A stretch of 64,000 nt of DNA from Prevotella sp. (GTDB lineage Bacteria; Bacteroidota; Bacteroidia; Bacteroidales; Dysgonomonadaceae). Position numbers and translations under genes: made by a program. The stretch covers positions 1-64,000 of the forward strand of contig JAISUS010000009.1 in assembly GCA_031271965.1 (NCBI GenBank). The letters are read 5' to 3'. The notes below the pieces were generated by a model, which worked only from the letters and a program-made list of their open reading frames with translations, was not told where the DNA came from and searched no databases. Positions 54,996 to 63,073 of the stretch are shown here, in pieces (the first letter of the stretch is position 1; each line of letters starts with the position of its first letter).

Positions 54996-55126
54996 AGCCA
55001 TATTATTAGAGTTTATATATCTATGATGTTAGCTTGACCTAAAAAGCTGCACAGGCTACTTCGTTTTTCTCCTGATTTTTTCATCTTTTTCTATCGTCAC
55101 TTTAGTGGCTGCTTTTGATGCTTTAG
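54961..55126. repeat. Direct repeat copy A (lipoprotein 5' end plus GH57 3' fragment)
   Basis: This block contains the first 14 codons of lipoprotein copy 2, its upstream sequence and then 24 codons of the C-terminal end of the GH57 gene with stop codon, in frame on the minus strand. The same block recurs at 56421-56477 plus 56936-57045 with about 85 percent identity by eye. The GH57 part here is a fragment. Confidence 0.85.
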
Positions 55127-55236
55127 AAATCCAGTAGAAAACTTGTAAATCCAGCTGAAAATAAAGAGCAAACAGCAAAAACAGATATACATAGTTAAGC
55201 TTTCATACACAAAATGTGAATCATTCCTGATAAAAC

Positions 55237-55271
55237 AGAATTTTGTGACTCATATCCGTTCACAAAATTCT
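55237..55271 (-). terminator. Terminator of the surface-protein gene
   Basis: AGAATTTTGTGA (55237-55248) pairs perfectly with TCACAAAATTCT (55260-55271). It begins 14 bases after the stop of the minus-strand gene. Confidence 0.75.
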
Positions 55272-55284
55272 ATAGAGATGAAAT

Positions 55285-56352
55285 TTAGTACATCGATGCA
55301 ACAATAGCATATGTATACGGGCTTGCGGTTCCCAATATAACATACTGCACTTGCCATATATTGGCGTCTCCCGGATATGCAACCCAGAACTCGTTCCGTT
55401 CCGAATTATTCATTGTCGTTGTGATGCTCTGATAGGTTGACCAGTTGGAGTTCGTGAACGTCTTTGACGAGTTTGATGTATAATCATAACCTTTAGAATT
55501 CCAAAATTCTCCCATATGAAAAGCTATTGTGACATTCGATCCCGGATCTTCAGCCAGTGCAAATTGCGGCCACGATGTCGTACCGGAATCCGGATTTAAT
55601 CGGAATTTAAACCGGCCGAATACGACTTCTTTTGCCCCGTCGGCAGTACTGCCTGTATACAAAATTTTCTTCACTTGTACCCCTGCGGTTGGAGTGAAGG
55701 GTTGCATCATTGTCCAGATAGGACTGGCAGCAGTACCCGAATTGTAGTAATAAGCGTTAGCTGCCAATCCGCTGGCCGAACTTGTATTAAAAACCAACAA
55801 TCCGGATGCAGGACTGGATATGGTAATACCATCGTTAAGCCCTGTAAGCGACACCCGCGGAGGAAGAAATCCTTTGTTTGTCGCTCCTAAATCCAATACG
55901 GCTGACGGATCGGGCGAGACGGTTCCTATACCGATATTTCCATCCCGGGCACCTGCTACACCTGATGTGCCGACTATTTTAATCCATCGGTCTCCGTCCC
56001 AACAGTAAAGGCCTTCCGATAATGGAAGGGACGCATTCAGATTATAAACCATAATGCCCCTGTGAATTTTTTGTTGTGTCGGGTCTGTTGCATCTGTGGA
56101 AGTTAACAAAGGCTCTAGCGAAGTCAGACTGGTCAGCCGGACACGTGGAAAGATAATACCTTTGGTACCGGTTTCTATCCCGTCGGAATCTTTCTCTTTC
56201 AAATCCAGAAGAGCTCCGCTAGCCGGAGGATTCCCGCAACCAATAGTAACTTGTGGCTGAACGTTTGATACAAAAAAACTGAATATAAAAATTAAAGAAA
56301 AACATAGATTTGACCTGACTCGGCCTAGTTCTTGAGGAAACTTGTACGCCAT
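55285..56352 (-). CDS. Secreted surface protein with two LDL/KG-PRV modules
   Basis: 355 residues. A signal peptide (SLIFIFSFFVSNVQPQ) is followed by VTIGCGNPPASGALLDLKEK, KGIIFPRVRLTSL, GIMVYNLNA and LYCWDGDRWIKI. This is the module that also opens the FISUMP protein at 37469. A second copy of the module (GNIGIGTVSPDPSAVLDLGA, NKGFLPPRVSLTGL, GLLVFNTS) is found at about 138-225, of the type seen in Bacteroidota cell-surface and tail-fibre-like proteins. A C-terminal domain of about 130 residues is not recognised. It is flanked by direct repeats, suggesting insertion between the lipoprotein and glycogen loci. Confidence 0.75.
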   Translation of the reverse strand: MAYKFPQELGRVRSNLCFSLIFIFSFFVSNVQPQVTIGCGNPPASGALLDLKEKDSDGIETGTKGIIFPRVRLTSLTSLEPLLTSTDATDPTQQKIHRGIMVYNLNASLPLSEGLYCWDGDRWIKIVGTSGVAGARDGNIGIGTVSPDPSAVLDLGATNKGFLPPRVSLTGLNDGITISSPASGLLVFNTSSASGLAANAYYYNSGTAASPIWTMMQPFTPTAGVQVKKILYTGSTADGAKEVVFGRFKFRLNPDSGTTSWPQFALAEDPGSNVTIAFHMGEFWNSKGYDYTSNSSKTFTNSNWSTYQSITTTMNNSERNEFWVAYPGDANIWQVQYVILGTASPYTYAIVASMY

Positions 56353-56420
56353 ATTGTGTAAGTTTATAGGTTATGAGTACTAATCATTAAATAGATTATA
56401 TTATTGAGTATTTTTTGATA

Positions 56421-56477
56421 ACTTTTGAATAAAAAGATATAACTCTGTTTTTCATAGCTATTTATTAGAGTTTATAT
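56421..56477. repeat. Direct repeat copy B, left part
   Basis: This holds the duplicated 5' end of the rSAM-lipoprotein gene (minus strand: MKNRVISFYSKV, then nothing), matching 54961-55018. The copy breaks at a TA-rich site where the 458-bp element begins. Right part at 56936-57045. Confidence 0.8.
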
Positions 56478-56935
56478 CGAAGCCATCTTGACTTTTTATT
56501 TTCATTATATTTACGTATCCATACATTACTACTATTATAGTGGTAAATATCGCAAAAAAAAATACGACGTTACAACAGTTAATTATAACTGTTTTTTACA
56601 ACTATTCTCCGTGAAATTATTTGGAATTTGAGATATACAGCGAGCAAGGTATACCAAAAGTATTATAGGAAGCGTTAATAATTTGTTGTTGGGCTATCAC
56701 AAAAGTAACGCTTCCTTATTTTTTCCGGTTGCTAAGAGCCTGTTTAAATTTTACCAAAATATTTTATTATAGATTCTTTTTCGTTCATTTTTAGTCTCTT
56801 TTTGGATAGTTTTTTCTTCCCCGAAGTGATAATAGCGGGCTATTTGAACTGAGGGAATGAAAAAAATAGCCAAAAAGAGCTCTAAAAATTTAAACGAATA
56901 AAATTTAAACAGACTCTAAAAGTCAAGACGACTTC
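56478..56935. mobile_element. 458-bp non-autonomous element with imperfect terminal inverted repeats
   Basis: It begins CGAAGCCATCTTGACTT and ends AAGTCAAGACGACTTC, 16-bp ends that are inverted copies with 3 mismatches. Compared with direct repeat copy A the insertion adds 2 bp (AT/TA) at the site, as expected for a TA-duplicating IS630/Tc1-type element. No transposase gene lies inside. A second foldback element is nested within it (56735-56917). Confidence 0.6.
56735..56917. mobile_element. 183-bp foldback MITE-like element
   Basis: Ends AGAGCCTGTTTAAATTTTA (56735-56753) and TAAAATTTAAACAGACTCT (56899-56917) are 19-bp inverted repeats with one mismatch. The inner arms also pair over most of their length (CTCTTTTTGG with CCAAAAAGAG), so the whole element can form a long hairpin. 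The left end recurs at 45703. Confidence 0.75.
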
Positions 56936-56974
56936 ATATCTATAATATTAGCTTTACTTAAAAAGCTGCACAGG

Positions 56975-58387
56975 CTACTTCGTTTTTCTCTCGATTTGCT
57001 TATCTTTTTCTATCGTCGCTTTAGTAGCTGCTTTTGGTGCTTTAGGTTTCACCGGTGTTTTAGGTGTTGATTCGGCTTTTGGCTTATCCAATAGGGTCTT
57101 AGCCGTTTTCGTCAATTTAGATTCTAACTCCTCAACCTGACCTTCCAGACGATCTATTTCATCAGCTTGATTATGTATAGTCGTGAGTAAAGCATTCAGC
57201 TCTTCATTTTCTATAGAACTAGGAAATTCAGACGCCACTCTTTCTTTAAAATCACTCAGTACGTTCATATATGTATTAAAAGCCTCATAAGGCGAAGAGT
57301 ATGGACTGAATGGCAATGCATTTTTTGTACCCATATAATAGAAATGATCGCTGGATTGCAAATATGTCCAATCTTGCAACAAGCGTCTCGATTGGCTCAT
57401 GCTAACCCGTTCTGCAACTTCGTATAATTTATTGAAAGCTTCTTGTTGCAATGTATTCCCAAGCCAAGGGAAGATATCCCTCTCCTCTCCTACCCAAGAT
57501 ACAGGATGCATAGATGATATTTTATCCACAGGTTTCATTTTAGCTAAGACTCCCGACGGTGTGGCAAATCCTATATTCTTTTCTGCCGCAAAACGAGGCA
57601 ATGCCCTCATAAAATCGAAAATACCAGAACTCTTTTTCTGGAAATTACCTAATGCTTCATAATTCATAAACAGGTTTATAACTTGTTCCTCTTTAGGTGT
57701 GGAAGCAATCCAATTTATAAATTTATCAGCAGTAAGAGGATATTCACTCCACTCATAGTTTGAAAAACGTGTTGCTATATCATCACTGAACTTAGGATTT
57801 CTCAACAATAATTTCAGTTTAGGCTGTTCTGCCGATTGATAAACGTAGTTAGGACTTTTCCATCCCAACGTTCTTTTGGCCCCGGGCATTAAAATACCCG
57901 TAAATCCCATATCGTATACCAGATTTGCTATTTCGTCAGAAAATATAAGTTCTGTATTTCTGAATACTTTTGGCCGTTGTCCGAATAAGCTTTCAATCTT
58001 ATCATCATGCTCTTTCACCTGTTTTTTAAATTCTTCGGGATTAATCAGAGATGCAAGAGAATGGCCTTGTGTTTCGGACAAAAACTCAACACAACCGGTA
58101 TCAGCCAATTCCTTGAAGCCATCAATTACTTCAGGAGCATATATCTCCATCTGATCCAAAGCAACACCTGATATGGAAAATGCAACTTTAAAAGCTCCAT
58201 TAGTTTCCTTTATCATTTCAAGCAAAAGCCTATTGGCAGGGATAAAAGAAACTTGGGCTATCTGCTGCATAAAATCCTCATTGGCAAAATCATCATAATA
58301 ATAATGATCGCCTCCGATGTTGAAAAATCTATATCTTTTGAGCCTATGAGGCTGATGTATTTGAAAATAGAAACAAATATTTTTCAT
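56975..58387 (-). CDS. Glycoside hydrolase family 57 (alpha-amylase type)
   Basis: 470 residues, cytoplasmic. The GH57 barrel opens ICFYFQIHQPHRLKRYRFF and has the nucleophile Glu in VFRNTELIFSDEI. FLSETQGHSLASLINPEEFK is a further family block. The last 70 residues form a coiled coil and a Lys/Ala/Pro-rich tail (KAPKAATKATIEKDK) beyond the usual domain. It is the third gene of a glycogen operon (debranching enzyme, glycosyltransferase, GH57) conserved in Bacteroidales, where it may act as a branching or amylolytic enzyme. Its 3' end is duplicated at 55041. Confidence 0.88.
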   Translation of the reverse strand: MKNICFYFQIHQPHRLKRYRFFNIGGDHYYYDDFANEDFMQQIAQVSFIPANRLLLEMIKETNGAFKVAFSISGVALDQMEIYAPEVIDGFKELADTGCVEFLSETQGHSLASLINPEEFKKQVKEHDDKIESLFGQRPKVFRNTELIFSDEIANLVYDMGFTGILMPGAKRTLGWKSPNYVYQSAEQPKLKLLLRNPKFSDDIATRFSNYEWSEYPLTADKFINWIASTPKEEQVINLFMNYEALGNFQKKSSGIFDFMRALPRFAAEKNIGFATPSGVLAKMKPVDKISSMHPVSWVGEERDIFPWLGNTLQQEAFNKLYEVAERVSMSQSRRLLQDWTYLQSSDHFYYMGTKNALPFSPYSSPYEAFNTYMNVLSDFKERVASEFPSSIENEELNALLTTIHNQADEIDRLEGQVEELESKLTKTAKTLLDKPKAESTPKTPVKPKAPKAATKATIEKDKQIERKTK

Positions 58388-58404
58388 ATATGGTTATTTT
58401 ATTA

Positions 58405-59661
58405 TTAACATAGATTATCGTATATATTTCTCACCTTCTGTCCGGCATATTCCCATTTTATCTCATCAACTTCTTTTTTGCCTTCCACACTTAAAAACTC
58501 GGACATAGCATCATAGGTACAGATGGAATAAATGGCATCGGCCATTGCCTCAACATCCCAATAATCGACTTTGACTGCTTTGTCTAATATTTCGGCACAA
58601 CCGGATTGTCTAGATATGATCGTCGGGATATTGCATTGCATTGCCTCGAGAGGAGATATACCGAAAGGCTCTGACACAGATGGCATTACATACACATCAC
58701 TCCGTTTAAGCATTTCATAAACCTGCTTTCCTTTCAAGAATCCCGTAAAATGGAACCGATCCGATATTCCCTTCTCGGCAGCAAGATAAATCATCCGTTC
58801 CATCATATCGCCGCTTCCGGCCATCACAAAACGAATATGTTTAGCTTTATCTAATACACGCGCGGCAGCTTCTACAAAATATTCCGGCCCTTTTTGCATT
58901 GTTATACGCCCCAGAAAAGTAACAACTTTATCTTTTGTCCCCTTTTCGGGATTTATAGCCAATATTTCAGCGCTCAACGGCTCAACGGCATTATGGACAG
59001 TGGTAACTTTTGCCGGATCCTGATGATATTTTTCGATAACAGTATGCCGGGTAAGATCACTCACACATATAATATGATCTGCATAGTCCATACCGTTTTT
59101 TTCCATCTGGTATACCTGAGGATTTACATTGCCACGGCTACGGTCAAAGTCGGTAGCATGTACGTGTATCACCAAAGGTTTACCCAATATATTCTTTGCG
59201 TGAATACCTGCCGGATATGTAAGCCAGTCGTGCGAATGAATAATATCGAAATTGTAGGTACGTGCTATAACTCCGGCAACAATAGAGTAGTTATTGATCT
59301 CCTCCAAAAGATTATCGGGATACCTGCCGGAAAATTCAATGCAACCCAGATCATTTGTATGTAAATAATTAAAATCGGCATAAATATGATCCCGCAAATT
59401 ATAATATTCCTGAGTATCCATATATTTAGACAACCTTTCGCTAACAAAATCCCAATGGACATCACGCCAAGCGACAGGTGTATTAGAAGCTCCTATTATT
59501 TTTAAAAAACTCTGATCCTCATCCCCCCATGGTTTAGGTATCACAAATGTTATATCCATATCAGGTTGCATAGCCATTCCCCTTGTCAGTCCGTAGCTGG
59601 CAGTTCCTAATCCTCCTAAAATATGTGGGGGAAATTCCCATCCAAACATTAATGCTTTCAT
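58405..59661 (-). CDS. Glycosyltransferase, glycogen/starch synthase-like
   Basis: 418 residues. It begins MKALMFGWEFPPHILGGLGT, the GT5/GT4-type N terminus with the KxGGLG-like loop (HILGGLGT). The C-terminal Rossmann domain contains VVTFLGRITMQKGPEYFVEA, VYVMPSVSEPFGISPLEAMQ (E-x7-E) and the sugar-nucleotide site. In Bacteroidales this gene sits between the GH133 debranching enzyme and GH57 and is thought to elongate glycogen using UDP- or ADP-glucose. Gaps of 17 and 26 bases to its neighbours. Confidence 0.9.
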   Translation of the reverse strand: MKALMFGWEFPPHILGGLGTASYGLTRGMAMQPDMDITFVIPKPWGDEDQSFLKIIGASNTPVAWRDVHWDFVSERLSKYMDTQEYYNLRDHIYADFNYLHTNDLGCIEFSGRYPDNLLEEINNYSIVAGVIARTYNFDIIHSHDWLTYPAGIHAKNILGKPLVIHVHATDFDRSRGNVNPQVYQMEKNGMDYADHIICVSDLTRHTVIEKYHQDPAKVTTVHNAVEPLSAEILAINPEKGTKDKVVTFLGRITMQKGPEYFVEAAARVLDKAKHIRFVMAGSGDMMERMIYLAAEKGISDRFHFTGFLKGKQVYEMLKRSDVYVMPSVSEPFGISPLEAMQCNIPTIISRQSGCAEILDKAVKVDYWDVEAMADAIYSICTYDAMSEFLSVEGKKEVDEIKWEYAGQKVRNIYDNLC

Positions 59662-59687
59662 ATATTGATTACCTCAATTTCTAATAA

Positions 59688-61661
59688 TTAATATTCGTCG
59701 ACAAAAGCTTTTTGCATATTTAATGCAGATATTACTTCGCCAACATTCGTCGCATGCGAAATAGCCCCATGCCCTAAATATGGTATACTACCATCATAAA
59801 CAGCAGATAATGAACCCACACAATCGTTTGCCATTTCATCCTCTACATCAATAAGCAACCTGTCTAATAAAGAATACCCGCTCCTCTGAAACACCTTTAC
59901 ATATGCTTGCATATACGGACTCAACAGCCATGGCCAAACCCCGCCATTATAACTACTATAGATCTTATCATATTGAGATCCTTCGTAACGAGGACTAAAG
60001 CCAATACTTTTGGGACTCAACGAACGTATTCCTTTTGGTGTAAGTAATTCTTTTGTTACTATATCCAATATCGATTTGCTCTGGCGCCTGTCTAAAAGAG
60101 GATAATCGACAGCTATTGCCAATAACATATTGGGCCTGACACTCCAGTCCACATAGTTACCAACTACATAATCATATAAATAACCTCCATCGTTAAGGAA
60201 TGTTTCTAAAAAAGATTCTTTTGTTGAATTTGCCAACGAAGACATTTCTTTTTCGAGTTCAAAATTATTCGTTGTTTTAGCTATTTCCTGATTAAACATC
60301 AACGCATTGTACCAAAAAGCATTAACCTCTACCAAACATCCTGTACGTGGTACTTTATAAATATTATCGGCAGACGGCTGGTGCATCCAGCTAGGGTAAT
60401 CCACTCTGCTATCTACACTTAAAAGGCCATTCGCCAAAGGTTTCAGATTCGGATGTTTACCCTCTTGAATAAATTCAACGATCTTGCTAACCAACGATGC
60501 ATATTTAGCATAAAAACGTTCGTTGTGGCTAACAGAGTATTTCTTCAATGCCCGAACCAACCAAAGCAGTACATCTGCTTCACCTATATCTTTAAGAAAT
60601 CTTCTTGTTATTGGCTTAGCATCCATCAACTGCTCTACAGCCGGAACCGCAGTATCCACGACTTCTTCAAAAGCACCCTCTTTATCGATTTGTAGTGTTA
60701 GTCCATTTAAAGACATGAACTGATCCCTGGCCCTAACTTCTCCCCAAGGATAGCTATTCAATAAATACAGTTCACCCTTAGACGGACGGTAGTAGAACTG
60801 ATGACCTGAATTTTTGAGACAGTTATAAAACGACGAACGAGGTGTGCGTTCTTTTATCCCCTCTTCGAATAAAGCTGGCAAATCAATTGTATTTTCACTT
60901 AAAACATCACTAGCCGAAAATATAATAGATTCTCCTTTAACTATAGGAAGTTCAAAGTATCCGGGCACATATAAATCTTCTTTGTAAGGCATGCCATCTT
61001 CCATATCTTTTTGGTACTCTATGCCTTTATACCAATTAGGCTCAAAAACAAAGTTCACTTTTTTACTGAATTGCATAAAAAGATCCGGATATCCACTATA
61101 CATACACATGCTTATGCCATTTTCAACCTCTTTATACCCATGCTCTGCAACAGTATTTTCTGCAGTAAGCTGATTAATCTCACGAAACGCAAGAAAAGGC
61201 CTGAACTTCATAGTCGTTGGCGAATGGGCATCCAGTAAAGTATAGCGTATATAAATAGTATTATCCTTGAGTGAAAACATTTTCTCTTTAGATAAGACAA
61301 CTCCTCCAACTCTGTATATTGTACGAGGCATTACATCACAACTGAATTCACGAATATATTTATGTCCCATAGGACTAAAATTATTCCCATCATACTTGTG
61401 AATGCCCAAATTAAAGTCTGCACCATGCTGTATTACTGTTTCATCGAATGATGATAGAAGAACATGGTTCGAATTTCCCAATTTAGGAACCGGAACAACC
61501 AGGATACCATGTTGTTTGCGAGTGTTACATTCTACCAATGTAGTACAATGATAAGCACCACGGCGATTAGTCCTCAGAATTTCCCTGTTAAGAGAGTATT
61601 CGAGATTAAGCATACGCGACTTATCGAATTTAAGATATGTATTCGTTTTTTGATAACTCAT
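59688..61661 (-). CDS. Glycogen debranching enzyme (GH133, amylo-alpha-1,6-glucosidase)
   Basis: 657 residues from the start MSYQKTNTYLKFDKSR; an in-frame start 14 codons upstream is less likely. The N-terminal GDE_N domain (EYSLNREILRTNRRGAYHCT, GILVVPVPKLGNSNHVLLSS) is followed by an (alpha/alpha)6 barrel GDE_C domain with AFWYNALMFNQEIAKT, MLLAIAVDYPLLDRRQ and GGVWPWLLSPYMQAYVKVF. It removes alpha-1,6 branches of glycogen. First gene of the leftward glycogen operon. Confidence 0.93.
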   Translation of the reverse strand: MSYQKTNTYLKFDKSRMLNLEYSLNREILRTNRRGAYHCTTLVECNTRKQHGILVVPVPKLGNSNHVLLSSFDETVIQHGADFNLGIHKYDGNNFSPMGHKYIREFSCDVMPRTIYRVGGVVLSKEKMFSLKDNTIYIRYTLLDAHSPTTMKFRPFLAFREINQLTAENTVAEHGYKEVENGISMCMYSGYPDLFMQFSKKVNFVFEPNWYKGIEYQKDMEDGMPYKEDLYVPGYFELPIVKGESIIFSASDVLSENTIDLPALFEEGIKERTPRSSFYNCLKNSGHQFYYRPSKGELYLLNSYPWGEVRARDQFMSLNGLTLQIDKEGAFEEVVDTAVPAVEQLMDAKPITRRFLKDIGEADVLLWLVRALKKYSVSHNERFYAKYASLVSKIVEFIQEGKHPNLKPLANGLLSVDSRVDYPSWMHQPSADNIYKVPRTGCLVEVNAFWYNALMFNQEIAKTTNNFELEKEMSSLANSTKESFLETFLNDGGYLYDYVVGNYVDWSVRPNMLLAIAVDYPLLDRRQSKSILDIVTKELLTPKGIRSLSPKSIGFSPRYEGSQYDKIYSSYNGGVWPWLLSPYMQAYVKVFQRSGYSLLDRLLIDVEDEMANDCVGSLSAVYDGSIPYLGHGAISHATNVGEVISALNMQKAFVDEY

Positions 61662-62007
61662 ATTAGTGCTAGAAATAGGGTATACAACACAAAAATTAAA
61701 CAAATAAAAGTGCTCTTCACTTATATTCGTTCTTAAAGATAAGCAAATAGTCCGAATAACAAGCCAGAAATATTATCTTCATTGGGTTTTATAACAACAC
61801 ATTGTTTATGCTATTTTTCTTATTTAGAATTATTTCACATAACAAACAACGAGCATCAACCAAACTAACATCCTAATAAACAAAAAATTAACCCAAACAC
61901 AAACAAATTAATTCTTTATAACTTTTTTCTATTACTACACCTATCTATTCGGATTTTTATATCTTTGTATCCCGAAAAGGTCTTATGAAAACTTGAAATA
62001 GATATAT
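61662..62007. other. Divergent intergenic region of the glycogen operon and lgt
   Basis: 346 bp, AT-rich, no gene. The rightward -7 box at 61960-61967 is clear. The leftward promoter is not identified. Confidence 0.6.
61960..61967 (+). promoter_or_regulatory. Putative -7 box for lgt
   Basis: TATCTTTG matches TAnnTTTG, 40 bases before the lgt start codon. Confidence 0.6.
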
Positions 62008-63027
62008 ATGCTCTCATTTATTACATGGAATGTGGACCCCGAAGCATTCTCTTTCTTCGGGCGTGAAATACGATGGTACGGTATTCTTTGGGCGTCGGCG
62101 GTATTGCTAACATCCATTATTGTCCAAAAAATGTACAAGTCGGAAAAATTACCTGAAAAATGGTTCGATTCTCTTTTTCTATACGTAGTGGTAAGCCTTA
62201 TTATAGGAGCACGATTGGGACATTGTTTATTTTATGATCCAGTTGGTTACTTGTCACGCCCATTAGAAATACTGAAAATATGGGAAGGGGGACTAGCCAG
62301 TCACGGCGGAGCCATAGGAATGACAATAGGAGTATGCCTCTATTCGCTGAAAATAACAAATGAAAAAATAAACTGGAAATATATAGGTATCTTCTCCGCT
62401 ATAGGATTAGTTTTAGGTATCATAGTTAGTTACATTGCCCCCGGGCTGACTTTGGGATGGAAAGAAGCCGGGTTTATGGGTCTGCTCATAGGTCTCTGTA
62501 TAGCGATGATATATACAACCCGTAAAACAACCATCCCGACACTTGACCGCCTTGTCATTGGTGTTGGCCTAGGTGCGGCATCCATACGTTTGGGAAATCT
62601 AATGAATTCTGAAATATACGGTGGCCCAACAACATTGCCGTGGGGTTTTAAATTTATTAAAGATCCTCATTGGCATCAACCTCTCGAAATGGGTGGATCG
62701 GGAGAGCTCCCTTGCCATCCGACACAAATATATGAAGCACTTATCTATCTGGCTGTATTCGGGCTAGGTATGTACCTGTTTTATAAAACAAATGCCAAAG
62801 CTAAGAGAGGCCTTATTCTCGGTATATCACTGATAGGTATATTTCTGTCGAGATTCCTGATAGAATTTATCAAATACAATCAAGAAGCATTCGAGACCGA
62901 CATGATAGCCAACTATGGTGTAAACATGGGTCAACTACTTAGTTTACCATTTATTATCTGGGGTATATGGCTAATATGGAATGCACTTACAAATAAAGAT
63001 ATTATTCCCGACAAAACAAATAAGTAA
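62008..63027 (+). CDS. lgt: Prolipoprotein diacylglyceryl transferase
   Basis: 339 residues, seven membrane helices. Family signatures: REIRWYGILWASAV, SLIIGARLGHCLFYDP with the essential Arg in the GARLGH block, and WEGGLASHGGAIGMTIGV (His-Gly-Gly). GGPTTLPWGF and CHPTQIYEA follow, and SRFLIEFIKYNQEAF near the end. It attaches the diacylglyceryl group to the lipobox Cys and is therefore needed by all lipoproteins in this window. Confidence 0.96.
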   Translation: MLSFITWNVDPEAFSFFGREIRWYGILWASAVLLTSIIVQKMYKSEKLPEKWFDSLFLYVVVSLIIGARLGHCLFYDPVGYLSRPLEILKIWEGGLASHGGAIGMTIGVCLYSLKITNEKINWKYIGIFSAIGLVLGIIVSYIAPGLTLGWKEAGFMGLLIGLCIAMIYTTRKTTIPTLDRLVIGVGLGAASIRLGNLMNSEIYGGPTTLPWGFKFIKDPHWHQPLEMGGSGELPCHPTQIYEALIYLAVFGLGMYLFYKTNAKAKRGLILGISLIGIFLSRFLIEFIKYNQEAFETDMIANYGVNMGQLLSLPFIIWGIWLIWNALTNKDIIPDKTNK

Positions 63028-63073
63028 ATTCGACTATAGCAACATATAAAAAGAAGTAAATTCATTAGATAGC

